Program-made: the position numbers and the translations under genes
NCBI RefSeq assembly: GCF_020535545.1
Contig: NZ_CP084752.1
Span: 62,001-126,000, forward strand
Direction of reading: 5' to 3'
From: Roseateles sp. XES5
GTDB taxonomy: Bacteria > Pseudomonadota > Alphaproteobacteria > Rhizobiales > Rhizobiaceae
DNA length: 64,000 nt
Notes under the pieces: model-generated
Told to the model about the DNA's origin: nothing
Database searches by the model: none
The model's input: only the letters and a program-made list of their open reading frames with translations
Part shown: one piece after another, positions 1-7,890 of the stretch
How the letters are laid out: every line of letters starts with the position of its first letter
Numbering within the stretch: the stretch's first letter is position 1

Positions 1-2
1 GC

Positions 3-227
3 CTGGAAGCCGCCGTCGCGATCGCCGCCAGCTTCGGCGGACAGAAACTTGAGATTCCGCCGGCGATCGGCGGCGACAAGCGGCGCCGAGCGGCGACCAT
101 TGCCGAAATGATCGACAAAGGGTATTCAACAAACCAGATCGCGCGCACGCTCGGCGTTGCGCACACGACGGTCAAGCGGCATCGGCGCTATCAGCCCCGC
201 GACGATGACCAAGGGAGCCTTTTCTAA
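3..227 (+). CDS. Mor/C-family late transcription activator, 3' part only
   Basis: The gene is cut by the window start; 74 codons are readable up to the TAA. The visible part has the two hallmarks of the Mu Mor/C family: a GGQKLEIP strand (family form GG.rlYIP), then a charged helix and a C-terminal helix-turn-helix (QIARTLGVAHTTVKRH). In Mu these proteins are dimeric DNA-binding activators of middle (Mor) or late (C) promoters. Because the next gene is the endolysin, as in Mu where C precedes lys, this is probably the C equivalent that switches on the late genes annotated here. That assignment rests on position; the family assignment rests on the sequence. Confidence 0.8.
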   Translation: MEAAVAIAASFGGQKLEIPPAIGGDKRRRAATIAEMIDKGYSTNQIARTLGVAHTTVKRHRRYQPRDDDQGSLF

Positions 228-323
228 GGTTCGGGCGGCCGTTTGGCCCCCTTACGGCTTTAAGCCAAATTCCAGAAATTCAGCCCTGATGCGGGGTCGT
301 CGTGACCCCTGACGGGGGCCTTC
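228..323 (+). promoter_or_regulatory. Probable phage late (lysis) promoter region
   Basis: This 96-bp gap lies between the activator and the endolysin. It contains a dyad GGCTT-T-AAGCC at 256-266. The same 9-mer GGCTTTAAG recurs at 7748-7756, upstream of the protease gene. In Mu the C protein activates promoters at exactly these two places (Plys and PI). The dyad is seen directly; its use as an activator site is inferred. Confidence 0.4.
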
Positions 324-1055
324 ATGACTTTTGACGAGTGGGTGATCGGCCGGCTGCGCCTGCACGGCGCGTACGGCGGCGCGATGGACGGTGTTCCTGG
401 CCGGGAGATGTACCGCGGCCTTCAGCGCTTCCAGGAGGCCGAGGGCCTCGCCGTGGCGGGGCTTGCCGACGAAGTCACCGTCAACGCGCTGCGCCGCGAA
501 CCACGCGCAGCCAACAGCGTCCTGACCAAGTATGGCGTCGCGCCGGTCGTGCCGGCCGAGCCGGTCTGGATGCGCGAAGCTCGCCGCCTCATCGGCGTTC
601 GCGAACAGGTCGGCAAGGGCAGAAACTCCGTCATCATGTCATGGGCTCGGCGCCTCGGCGGATGGGTTGCCAGCTTCTACGCCGACGACAATATCGCCTG
701 GTGCGGCCTGTTCATCGCGCACATCATCAGCTTCACCCTGCCGCGGGAGCCGTTGCCGGCCAACCCCCTCGGCGCACTTAACTACAACAAGTTCGGCCGT
801 CAGCTCGAAGTCCCTGCGCTCGGCGCAGTCATGACATTCACCCGCCCCGGCGGCGGCCATGTCGGCCTCTATGTCGGCGAGGACGCCAGCCACTACCACA
901 TCCTCGGTGGGAACCAGAGCAACAGCGTGCGGATCTCGCGCATCGAAAAGAAGCGCCTGTCCGATATCCGCTGGCCGACGTCTGGCGAGCCGCCGAAGGG
1001 TGGCCGCGTCACGCTCACGGCCGCCGGCGTTGCCGCCACCACGAACGAGCGTTGA
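324..1055 (+). CDS. Phage endolysin: peptidoglycan-binding domain plus CHAP-type hydrolase
   Basis: 243 aa. Residues 1-58 look like a peptidoglycan-binding repeat (LQRFQEAEGL...G.AD..TVNAL). Residues 80-218 look like the TIGR02594 CHAP/NlpC-type hydrolase with candidate catalytic Cys127 (AWCGLF), His179 (GGHVGLY) and Asn197 (GGNQSN). It would degrade host peptidoglycan at lysis. No signal peptide is seen, so export would need a holin; the next gene fits that role. It heads a tight lysis cassette with the holin-like and spanin genes. Confidence 0.85.
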   Translation: MTFDEWVIGRLRLHGAYGGAMDGVPGREMYRGLQRFQEAEGLAVAGLADEVTVNALRREPRAANSVLTKYGVAPVVPAEPVWMREARRLIGVREQVGKGRNSVIMSWARRLGGWVASFYADDNIAWCGLFIAHIISFTLPREPLPANPLGALNYNKFGRQLEVPALGAVMTFTRPGGGHVGLYVGEDASHYHILGGNQSNSVRISRIEKKRLSDIRWPTSGEPPKGGRVTLTAAGVAATTNER

Positions 1056-1057
1056 TC

Positions 1058-1312
1058 ATGCAGCCCTCAAAGCCCTCTTATTCCACCTCCAAGCGCCAGT
1101 TGTGGTTCTCGTCCGTGATGGCGTGGGCGGTCATTCTCGTTTGCGCCCTCGGCGCCATCATGGGCAAGCCCGAGGCGGTTTCATTCGGAACAATCGCCGT
1201 GCCGTCAATGGTTGCCCTGATCGCGGCGCTGCTTGGCATTCACAGGATCTCCGGGTCCATGGATTTTCGCACGGCAAACCAGCCGCGTGATCAGCAGGAG
1301 ACCGAGCCGTGA
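1058..1312 (+). CDS. Holin-like small membrane protein
   Basis: 84 aa from ATG 1058, two bases after the endolysin stop; a TTG at 1052 is in frame but less likely. It has two hydrophobic segments, about residues 16-36 and 43-61, and a charged C-terminus ending QQETEP, a common holin layout. Size, topology and position between endolysin and spanins support a role in forming the lysis pore. No specific holin family is recognised, so function rests on context. Confidence 0.6.
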   Translation: MQPSKPSYSTSKRQLWFSSVMAWAVILVCALGAIMGKPEAVSFGTIAVPSMVALIAALLGIHRISGSMDFRTANQPRDQQETEP

Positions 1313-1674
1313 TGTCTCTTCTGTCACACCGCATCCTCGGCCCCGTCCTCATCGGCGGGGCGCTCCTCGTTTTCATGCTGCTCCTGATTTGGGCGATCCT
1401 GGCCAAATTCGATTCGGCATTGGAGCGCGCAGCGCGCCAGGCGGCCGAAGCGCGGGACGCTCATTGGACCGCCCAGGTCGAGCGCGCGAACGCCGATGCG
1501 AACCGCCGTGTCGCCGACCAGGCCAAGGCCGCGCTCGCCATCGAGGCCGACGCGAATGCCCGCGTCCGGACGATCACCGACCAGCTCACCACCATGGAGA
1601 TCGCGAATGCGGCTTTGCCGTCTGGCGACGATTGCGGCCTTGGCCGCGACCGCGTCCGCCTGCTCCCAAACTGA
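1312..1674 (+). CDS. Inner-membrane spanin (Rz-like)
   Basis: 120 aa; its ATG overlaps the holin TGA by one base (a GTG just before is also possible). One N-terminal transmembrane helix (about residues 9-31) is followed by a long Ala/Arg/Glu-rich helix likely to form a coiled coil across the periplasm. A second lipoprotein gene overlaps its 3' end in another frame, the classic Rz/Rz1 layout. The pair would fuse inner and outer membranes in the last step of lysis. Spanins are poorly conserved, so this call rests on architecture. Confidence 0.7.
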   Translation: MSLLSHRILGPVLIGGALLVFMLLLIWAILAKFDSALERAARQAAEARDAHWTAQVERANADANRRVADQAKAALAIEADANARVRTITDQLTTMEIANAALPSGDDCGLGRDRVRLLPN

Positions 1675-1909
1675 CCCGGCGCCGATCGTGCGCACCGAGA
1701 TCCGGGCCGCTGTTCTGCCCGTCGCGGCCCGGCGCTCGTGTGACCAGCCGCGGCAGCTTCCGGACCGCGATCTGACCTCCCGCGAGGTCGCCACCAACTG
1801 GGGCGCGGACCGTGCCGCCCTCGCAACCTGTGAAACGAGACGGGCGGCTGCGGTCGCGGCCGTCGATGCAACAACCGAAGGAAAACCCGAATGGACGTCT
1901 CCCCGCTGA
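1607..1909 (+). CDS. Outer-membrane spanin lipoprotein (Rz1-like)
   Basis: 100 aa from ATG 1607, in a different frame from the i-spanin and overlapping it by 68 bp. The N-terminus MRLCRLATIAALAATASAC is a lipoprotein signal with the lipobox Cys at residue 19. The mature part is short, has three further Cys residues and no other membrane segment. Its 3' end overlaps the next gene by 19 bp. Lipobox plus nesting with an Rz-like gene makes the o-spanin role likely. Confidence 0.7.
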   Translation: MRLCRLATIAALAATASACSQTDPAPIVRTEIRAAVLPVAARRSCDQPRQLPDRDLTSREVATNWGADRAALATCETRRAAAVAAVDATTEGKPEWTSPR

Positions 1910-2193
1910 AGGATTGGCTCGGCCTGATCGCATTGTTGATCTCGGTCGGCTCGTCCGTTGTCCTCTTCCTCAAGTCCGACGCGAAGAAGGCGGGCGAGAC
2001 GCTGATCTCGCACGGCAGCCGCATCCAGAAGCTTGAGGATGACATGAGGCACATGCCCGACAAGGAGACGGTTCACAAACTCCAGATCGATCTGACCGAA
2101 ATGAAGGGCCAGATGGCGACCATGGTCAAATCCTCAGAAGCGACGGAACGCGCCACCCGTCGTGTCGAGGACTTCCTGCTCAAGAAGGCCTGA
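1891..2193 (+). CDS. DUF2730-like phage protein (Mu gp25 position)
   Basis: 100 aa. One N-terminal transmembrane helix (about residues 9-27) is followed by a charged helical, probably coiled-coil, region. Start MD..LKDW and this layout resemble the DUF2730 proteins found upstream of the terminase genes in Mu-like phages. Function is unknown in the family. It overlaps the o-spanin end and lies 10 bp before the next small gene. Confidence 0.6.
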   Translation: MDVSPLKDWLGLIALLISVGSSVVLFLKSDAKKAGETLISHGSRIQKLEDDMRHMPDKETVHKLQIDLTEMKGQMATMVKSSEATERATRRVEDFLLKKA

Positions 2194-2203
2194 GGAACCG
2201 GAA

Positions 2204-2515
2204 ATGCTTACAGACGACTATGCCAAGTGGGTGGAAGAAAACATCCGCCTGATCATCCTGAAGGATCTCGCCGACCCGAAATCCGGCGGCACGACGAACA
2301 CCTTCCTGATCCAGAAGAGCCTCGAGCGCTTTTCGTACCGGAAGAGCCGGGACTATATCCGCAACCAGCTTCTCTGGCTGGAGAGCGAGGCCGGCGCCGT
2401 TCGCACGCGCACCGAAGGCACCGAGACATCGGCTGAGATCACCCGGCGCGGCCGCGACCATGTCGAGCGCCGCACGGCGCTTGCCGGCGTCCAGGCGCCC
2501 GGCGACGCGGAGTAG
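2204..2515 (+). CDS. Mu gp26-like small protein, winged-helix-like
   Basis: 103 aa from ATG 2204, preceded by GAGGA about 10 bases upstream. The sequence is compact and helical with a likely winged-helix pattern (FLIQKSLERFSYRKSRDYIRNQL, then a TRTEGTETSAEITRRG wing). Its place between the DUF2730-like and small-terminase genes matches Mu gp26 and its VpaChn25_0724-type relatives. A DNA-packaging or regulatory role is a guess from position. Confidence 0.5.
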   Translation: MLTDDYAKWVEENIRLIILKDLADPKSGGTTNTFLIQKSLERFSYRKSRDYIRNQLLWLESEAGAVRTRTEGTETSAEITRRGRDHVERRTALAGVQAPGDAE

Positions 2516-2521
2516 TCAGTC

Positions 2522-3109
2522 ATGGCGCCGCACACCCGTCCACGACCGACCGCCATCGACGAACTGCCCGAGGAGTGCGAGGCAATTGTTTCCTGGGCCG
2601 CCCAGGCGCTGGCGAAGGGCGGGCGCGCGCAGACGAAACTCTACAAAGAGTTTGCTGACAAGCTGACGGAGCTGAAGGCTGAACTCGGCATCGAGTTTGT
2701 CATCCCGCACTATTCGTCCTTCACCAGGCACAACACCCGCCTGAAAGCGCTGATGGACCGCCAGCGCCGGGCGCAGATGATCGCCGACGCCGTCGTGACC
2801 AGCACGGACGGGGAGGACGAAGACCGCCTTACCCGGGCCGCGGCCCGCATGCTGCGCACCCTCATCGTGGAGATGATGGAAGGCGCCAGCGATGGCGGTT
2901 TCAAGCCGAAAGAGGCAGCATCCGCCGCCCAGGCACTGCGCCACCTTGCCGCCGCCGAGGGCGTCTCCACCGCTCGCCGGCAGAAACTGCAGGCGGAGAT
3001 CGAGGCGCAGACGAAGCAGGCTGTAATCACCGTCGCGAAGGCCGAGGGCCTTTCGGAAGACACCGCGCAGGACATCCTTTCCAAGATCCTCGGGGTCGAT
3101 AAGGCATGA
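2522..3109 (+). CDS. Small terminase subunit (DUF3486, Mu gp27-like)
   Basis: 195 aa. The N-terminal IDELPEECEAIVSWAAQALA segment followed by a putative HTH (Y.EFADKLTELKAELGIEFVIPHYSSFTRH) is the DUF3486 pattern of Mu gp27. The protein would recognise phage DNA ends and guide headful packaging with the large subunit, whose ATG overlaps this stop. The C-terminal half is helical and probably oligomerises. Confidence 0.75.
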   Translation: MAPHTRPRPTAIDELPEECEAIVSWAAQALAKGGRAQTKLYKEFADKLTELKAELGIEFVIPHYSSFTRHNTRLKALMDRQRRAQMIADAVVTSTDGEDEDRLTRAAARMLRTLIVEMMEGASDGGFKPKEAASAAQALRHLAAAEGVSTARRQKLQAEIEAQTKQAVITVAKAEGLSEDTAQDILSKILGVDKA

Positions 3110-4752
3110 CCGTCGCCATCACGCCCGAGCAGTGGGCGGAGGCTCGCCGCCACGCCACGCAAGCGATTCCCGAGATCATCGAGAAGTTCGGGCTTCCGAA
3201 GGCGTTGCTCGGCTATCAGAGCCGTACCATTGCGCTCCTAGAAACGGCCGCCTGCCGGGTGCTCTTCATCGAGAAATCCCGCCGCATCGGGGAGACCTGG
3301 GCGCTTGCCGCCTATGCCGCGCTGCGCGCTGCGCGCTCGAAGAAGGCCGGCGGCAAGGACGCGCTCTACATCTCCTATTCCCAGGAGATGACGCGCGAAT
3401 TCATCGACGCCTGCGCAATGTGGGCGAAGGCCTATTCTCTCGCTGCTTCGGAAGTCGATGAGTATCTTTTCGAGGACAAGAGCCCGGAGGGCGACCAATC
3501 CATCCAGGCTTTCCGGATCAAGTTCGCATCGGGCTTCGAGGTCGTGGGCCTCTCGTCGGCGCCGCGCTCGCTACGCGGTAAGGACGGCTTGCTCATCATC
3601 GACGAAGCGGCCTTCGTCGATAACCTGAAGGAGCTGCTGAAGGCCGGCCTCGCTTTCCTCACCTGGGGCGGTCAGGTTGTCGTTTGCTCGACCCACAACG
3701 GCGCCGACAACGAATTCAACGTCAAGATACAGGACATCCTAGGCGGGCGCCTCAAGTACAAGCACCTGCGCATCGACCTGGACGATGCGCTGAAGGATGG
3801 CCTGTATCAGCGCATCTGCCTGGTCAACGGCCTTGAGTGGTCGCCAGAGGCCGAAGCTAAGTTCCGCCAGGAGCTGATCGACTTCTACGACGAGGCGTCG
3901 GACGAAGAACTCTATTGCGTGCCGAGCCAGGGCTCGGGCGCCTGGTTGACGACGCCTCTCATCGAAGCGCGCATGACGTCGACGGCGCCGGTGCTTACCC
4001 TCGACCTGCCTGAAAACTTCATGCTTCTACCGAAGCTGCAGCAGGCCTCGCTCATGGCGCCGTTCATGGGGGAGTTGCGCGCGGCGCTGCGCGGCCTCGA
4101 TCCGACGAAGCTCCACGCCTTCGGTTTCGACTTCGCCCGCGTCAGCGATTTGACGGTCGGCACGCTGCTGTCGATCGACACCGACCTGAAACGGGAAACT
4201 GCCCTCACGATCGAACTGCGGCGCGTACCTGGCGAAGAGCAGAAGCTGATCGTCAAGACGATCCTGCAGGCCGCGCCCCGGTTGGTCGGCGCCGCATTTG
4301 ACGCGACGGGTATGGGCTGGACCGTCGCCGAGGATATGGGCCGCATCTTCGGCTTCCGGGAGACGGAAGAAGATCCCGGCCAGATTTGGTCGATCAAGTT
4401 CAGCGTTGATTGGTTCCGCATCAACATGCCGCCGCTGAAGGTGGCGTTTGAGGAGCCGAGCATCGCGATCCACAAGAACGCGGAACACCTGCTTGACCTT
4501 CGCCTGGTCAAGGTGGTCGCCGGCGTTCCGCGCGTGCCCGACGTGCGCACCGGCGAGAAGGGCAAGAAGCGCCACGGCGACTTCGCCATTGCCTTGGCGC
4601 TTGCGTATTTCGCCAGCCGCTTCCTCCGCAAGGAGTACGGCTACAAGGCCGCCCCCCGCGCTCCCACAAAGTACGACACCCCAGACATCGACCGCGACGA
4701 CGGCGCTCCGGTCCGACTCGCTTCCATGCGCCGATCGAAAGGTATTTTCTGA
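3106..4752 (+). CDS. Terminase large subunit (Mu gp28-like)
   Basis: 548 aa, usual length. The ATPase half shows a Walker A-like EKSRRIGET (56-64), Walker B LLIIDEAA (162-169) and a coupling motif CSTHNG (194-199). The C-terminal half has the RNase H-like nuclease pattern with Asp342 (FGFDFAR), Asp399 (AAFDATG) and Asp492 (HGDFAIA). It would cut and pump phage DNA, with flanking host DNA in a transposable phage, into the prohead. The start overlaps TerS by 4 bp and the stop overlaps the portal start by 1 bp. Confidence 0.9.
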   Translation: MTVAITPEQWAEARRHATQAIPEIIEKFGLPKALLGYQSRTIALLETAACRVLFIEKSRRIGETWALAAYAALRAARSKKAGGKDALYISYSQEMTREFIDACAMWAKAYSLAASEVDEYLFEDKSPEGDQSIQAFRIKFASGFEVVGLSSAPRSLRGKDGLLIIDEAAFVDNLKELLKAGLAFLTWGGQVVVCSTHNGADNEFNVKIQDILGGRLKYKHLRIDLDDALKDGLYQRICLVNGLEWSPEAEAKFRQELIDFYDEASDEELYCVPSQGSGAWLTTPLIEARMTSTAPVLTLDLPENFMLLPKLQQASLMAPFMGELRAALRGLDPTKLHAFGFDFARVSDLTVGTLLSIDTDLKRETALTIELRRVPGEEQKLIVKTILQAAPRLVGAAFDATGMGWTVAEDMGRIFGFRETEEDPGQIWSIKFSVDWFRINMPPLKVAFEEPSIAIHKNAEHLLDLRLVKVVAGVPRVPDVRTGEKGKKRHGDFAIALALAYFASRFLRKEYGYKAAPRAPTKYDTPDIDRDDGAPVRLASMRRSKGIF

Positions 4753-6329
4753 TGGTCCAGCTCGTCGACCAATACGGCCGGCCGATCAGCACGGCCACCC
4801 TGAAGAAAGAACAAGCCGCCCCGACCCTGACGGGCGTGCGCCGGCCGAACACGGAGCATCAGGCATCGGGCCTGACACCCGGCAAGCTCGGCCGGCTGCT
4901 CAAGTCTAGTATCAACGGCGATCCCGAGGCCTATCTGGCGCTCGCCGAGGACATGGAGGAGCGAGATCTCCACTATGCCGGCGTCCTTGGGTCTCGCAAG
5001 CTGCAGGTCGCCGGCCTCGATATCACCGTTGAAGCGGCGAGCGACTCCGCCGCCGATGTCGAGAACGCGGAAATGATCCGTAAATTCGTCAAGCGCGACG
5101 CTATCCAGACCGAACTGGTCGACATCCTGGACGCCATTGGCAAAGGTTTCTCGGCCACGGAGATCATCTGGGACATGTCGGCGAGCCAATGGGAGCCGGT
5201 TGCCCTGAAATGGCGCGACCCGCGCTGGTTCCGCTTCCTTGATGACGATGGCGAAACGCCGCTGCTGCGCGATCCGCAGGGCGATCAGCCGCTCGCGCCG
5301 TACAAGTGGGTGTTCCACCAGGCGAAGGTGAAGTCCGGCCTGCCGATCCGCGGCGGCATTGCGCGCGCAGTCTGCTGGACCTTCCTGTTCAAGAGCTTCA
5401 CGGCAAAGGATTGGGCGATCTTCTGCGAAGCGTACGGCCAGCCGCTGCGCCTCGGCAAATGGGGCGAAGGCGCATCGAACGAGGATAAGGAAATCCTCCT
5501 GCGGGCGGTCGCGAATATCGGCGTCGACTATTCCGCAATCGTCCCGGCATCGATGTCGGTCGAGTTCATCAAAGCCGACGTGTCGGGCTCGCACGAACTG
5601 TATGAAAAGCGCTGCGACTGGCTGGACCGGCAGGTGTCGAAACTCGTCCTCGGCCAGACCGGTACCACCGACATGACGGCGGGCGGCTATGCCCAGGCGA
5701 AGGTGCATGACGGCGTGAAGGCCGATATCGAGCGGTCCGACGCCCGTCAACTCGCCGCCACGCTGAACCGGGACCTGGTCCGCCCCTACATCGATCTCAA
5801 CAAGGGTCCACAGAAGGCATATCCGACGATCGAGATCGGCAGGCCCGAACAGATCGACGTTGAAAAGTGGATGAAGAACGTGGAGACCTTCGTCGCGCTC
5901 GGCGGCAAGATCGCCATGTCCACTGTGCGCGACAAGATCGGTGCGCCCGAGCCCGGCAAGGACGAGGAGCTGCTGGTGCCCCGTAGCCGCCCCGCCGCGG
6001 CCTCCGAGGTCCCGTCGCCGGCCGACAACCCGGCCATCGTCGGCAAGCCCTCCGCCCAGCGCGCAGCGCCGGCGGCGAAACCCGCCGACGCCATCGACCG
6101 CGCAGTTGCCGAAATCCTCGACGATGACGGCTGGTCCGAAATGGTGGAGCCAGTCGTCGCCGGGCTTGAGGATGCCATTGCCGGCGCGACCACCATGGAA
6201 GAGGTCCGCTCCATCATCGCGGACCGGTACCGCAGCATGGATGTCAGCGCCATGACCGACATGCTCGCCAGGGCGGCGTTTTCGGCGCGTCTCGCCGGCA
6301 TCGGCGACGACGATCTCGGCGGGGCCTGA
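4752..6329 (+). CDS. Portal protein (DUF935, Mu gp29-like)
   Basis: 525 aa. The order TerL, DUF935, F-like head protein is diagnostic for Mu-type heads. Family features include YALAEDMEERDLHYAGVLGSRK near residue 60-80 with a proline/glycine-rich WRDPRWFRF segment, and the conserved KLVLGQTGTTDMTAGGYAQ stretch. The portal forms the dodecameric DNA gate at one head vertex. The Ala/Pro-rich stretch around residues 415-450 looks like a linker. Confidence 0.88.
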   Translation: MVQLVDQYGRPISTATLKKEQAAPTLTGVRRPNTEHQASGLTPGKLGRLLKSSINGDPEAYLALAEDMEERDLHYAGVLGSRKLQVAGLDITVEAASDSAADVENAEMIRKFVKRDAIQTELVDILDAIGKGFSATEIIWDMSASQWEPVALKWRDPRWFRFLDDDGETPLLRDPQGDQPLAPYKWVFHQAKVKSGLPIRGGIARAVCWTFLFKSFTAKDWAIFCEAYGQPLRLGKWGEGASNEDKEILLRAVANIGVDYSAIVPASMSVEFIKADVSGSHELYEKRCDWLDRQVSKLVLGQTGTTDMTAGGYAQAKVHDGVKADIERSDARQLAATLNRDLVRPYIDLNKGPQKAYPTIEIGRPEQIDVEKWMKNVETFVALGGKIAMSTVRDKIGAPEPGKDEELLVPRSRPAAASEVPSPADNPAIVGKPSAQRAAPAAKPADAIDRAVAEILDDDGWSEMVEPVVAGLEDAIAGATTMEEVRSIIADRYRSMDVSAMTDMLARAAFSARLAGIGDDDLGGA

Positions 6330-6331
6330 CC

Positions 6332-7549
6332 TTGGCGATCGCCCTCAAGCCCCTTGCCCCCGTCGATGCCATCGCCGCCTTCGAGCTGCGCAAGGGCAAT
6401 CTCGCCGAAACCTTCTCCTGGCAGGACTTCTGGCAGGAGGAGCACGCAACGTCCTTCACGGTCGCGAAGTCGGCCGGCTTCGACATCCTGAAGGACATTT
6501 CGGACGCCTTTGAACGGGCTTTGAAGGAAGGCCGGACCCCGGCCGAGTTCGCCCGTTCGCTCCGGCCGGTCCTCGAAGCGAAAGGCTGGTGGGGGAAAAA
6601 GCTGGTCGAAGACTCACTCACCGGCGAGATCCGGCCGGCGCAGCTCGGCAGCGCGCGGCGGCTGCAGACGATCTTCGACGCCAACATGCGGACATCCTAT
6701 GCGGCAGGCCATTGGGCGGGTTTCGAGCGAAACAGGAAAGCTCGGCCGTTCCTGCGGTATGTCTGCCTCCTGGACGATCGCACCCGGCCGGCGCATCGCG
6801 CCAGGCACAACCTCGTCCTGCCGATCGACCACCCCTATTGGGAGATGTGGGCGCCGCCTTGCGGCTGGAACTGCCGCTGCACCCTGCAGAGCCTATCGCA
6901 ACGCGATATCGACCGCCTGCTGGCTGAGGGCGAGAAGCTGCAGTTCGAGCCGCCGCAGGACACCTATCGGAACTTCGTCAACAGCCGGACCGGCGAGATC
7001 GTCCGCGTCCCTGACGGCATCGATCCGGGCTGGGCGTACAATCCCGGCCGCGCCGGTTACGAGGCGCGCGTCAACCAGGTCGTGGCGGAGAAGATCTCCG
7101 ACGCCTCGCCGGAACTGGTGACGGCCGCGGTCGAGGAGCGCGTATCCAGCAGCGCCTTCGAGCGCTTCGTTCGCCGGCCGCAGGGCGCCATGCCCGTCAT
7201 GCCGATATCGCCCGAGCTTGCGGACGCACTCGGCGTTGACGCCCGCGTGGCGCTCCTGTCGGCCGAGACGATGGTCAAGCAGTTGGCCCGACACCCGGAA
7301 ATGACGATCGAGGATTACCGGCTCCTGCCGGCGATGCCCGCAAAGGCGACACTCGCCGTCACGGATGGCCCGCTCTCCGTGGTCCTGATCCGTCTCACCG
7401 GCGGGCGATGGCTGCACGCCGTCGTCAAATCGACGAAGAGCCGGAAGGCGGCGTTCCTGACCAGCTACCGTTTCACGAGCGAGGACCGCGTGCTGAAGCT
7501 GCTCGCTCGGGACGGCGTGCGGATCGTGCTTGATCGAAGGGAGGATTGA
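6332..7549 (+). CDS. Head morphogenesis protein (Mu F/gp30-like) with a C-terminal nuclease-like extension
   Basis: 405 aa from TTG 6332, two bases after the portal stop. Residues about 110-190 carry the Mu F core: FDANMRTSYAAGHW, DDRTRPAHRARH and the Cys-containing WAPPCGWNCRCTLQSL. F-like proteins are minor head proteins needed early in assembly. The last ~115 residues (LPAMPAKATLAV... WLHAVVKSTKS...FLTSYRF) are extra and resemble the phage Barnase/EndoU/colicin E5-D/RelE-like (PBECR) domains fused to some F proteins. The core is confident; the extension is a recall-level match. Confidence 0.85.
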   Translation: MAIALKPLAPVDAIAAFELRKGNLAETFSWQDFWQEEHATSFTVAKSAGFDILKDISDAFERALKEGRTPAEFARSLRPVLEAKGWWGKKLVEDSLTGEIRPAQLGSARRLQTIFDANMRTSYAAGHWAGFERNRKARPFLRYVCLLDDRTRPAHRARHNLVLPIDHPYWEMWAPPCGWNCRCTLQSLSQRDIDRLLAEGEKLQFEPPQDTYRNFVNSRTGEIVRVPDGIDPGWAYNPGRAGYEARVNQVVAEKISDASPELVTAAVEERVSSSAFERFVRRPQGAMPVMPISPELADALGVDARVALLSAETMVKQLARHPEMTIEDYRLLPAMPAKATLAVTDGPLSVVLIRLTGGRWLHAVVKSTKSRKAAFLTSYRFTSEDRVLKLLARDGVRIVLDRRED

Positions 7550-7869
7550 TGTGCGCGGTAGGGCCTCGCAGGAACCCTACATGACGGTCCCACCCGGGGG
7601 TGGTCCTACGGCCGCGAGAATATCACCGTGTCGCGCGCACGCCGCAATGATAGCACTGTCTGGCAGCCTCTTCAAATGCGGCCCGTAGGGCGCGCTGATG
7701 GCGTCACCCGAGTGATGGAGCAAAGTGCGGCAAAGATCGCACCGGTGGGCTTTAAGGCGCCCTTAAAATCGATGGATTGAAGTCGAGGCGCAGATCAGTT
7801 AGGCCTACGTAGATCGCCTCGCCGCCCGAGGCACTCGGGGGGCTTTTTGGCCGTCCTGACCGTGATGCG
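7550..7869 (+). promoter_or_regulatory. 320-bp non-coding gap before the protease gene, several dyads (putative late promoter PI)
   Basis: The only long gap in an otherwise gapless late operon. It holds inverted repeats: GTAGGG/CCCTAC (7558-7580), CCACCC/GGGTGG (7590-7603), a perfect TTTAAGG-CGC-CCTTAAA dyad (7751-7767), GAGGCG..GATC/GATCGCCTC (7785-7820), and a terminator-like hairpin (7824-7848). GGCTTTAAG at 7748-7756 matches the lysis promoter region. Position matches PI of Mu. No convincing gene is present; a 35-codon ORF at 7581-7688 lacks support. Confidence 0.5.
7824..7848 (+). terminator. Candidate intrinsic terminator upstream of the protease gene
   Basis: GCCCGAG, loop GCA, CTCGGGGGGC, then TTTTT. 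The stem has one imperfect position. It lies 42 bases before the ATG used here for the protease, so either a promoter lies downstream of it or it acts as an attenuator for read-through from the head genes. Confidence 0.45.
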
Positions 7870-7890
7870 TTGACGCCCTTAGATGGCGGC

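Noticed and set aside
7581..7688. 35-codon ORF in the gap before the protease gene
   Set aside because: No ribosome-binding site, unusual composition, and overlapping strong dyads; probably non-coding.
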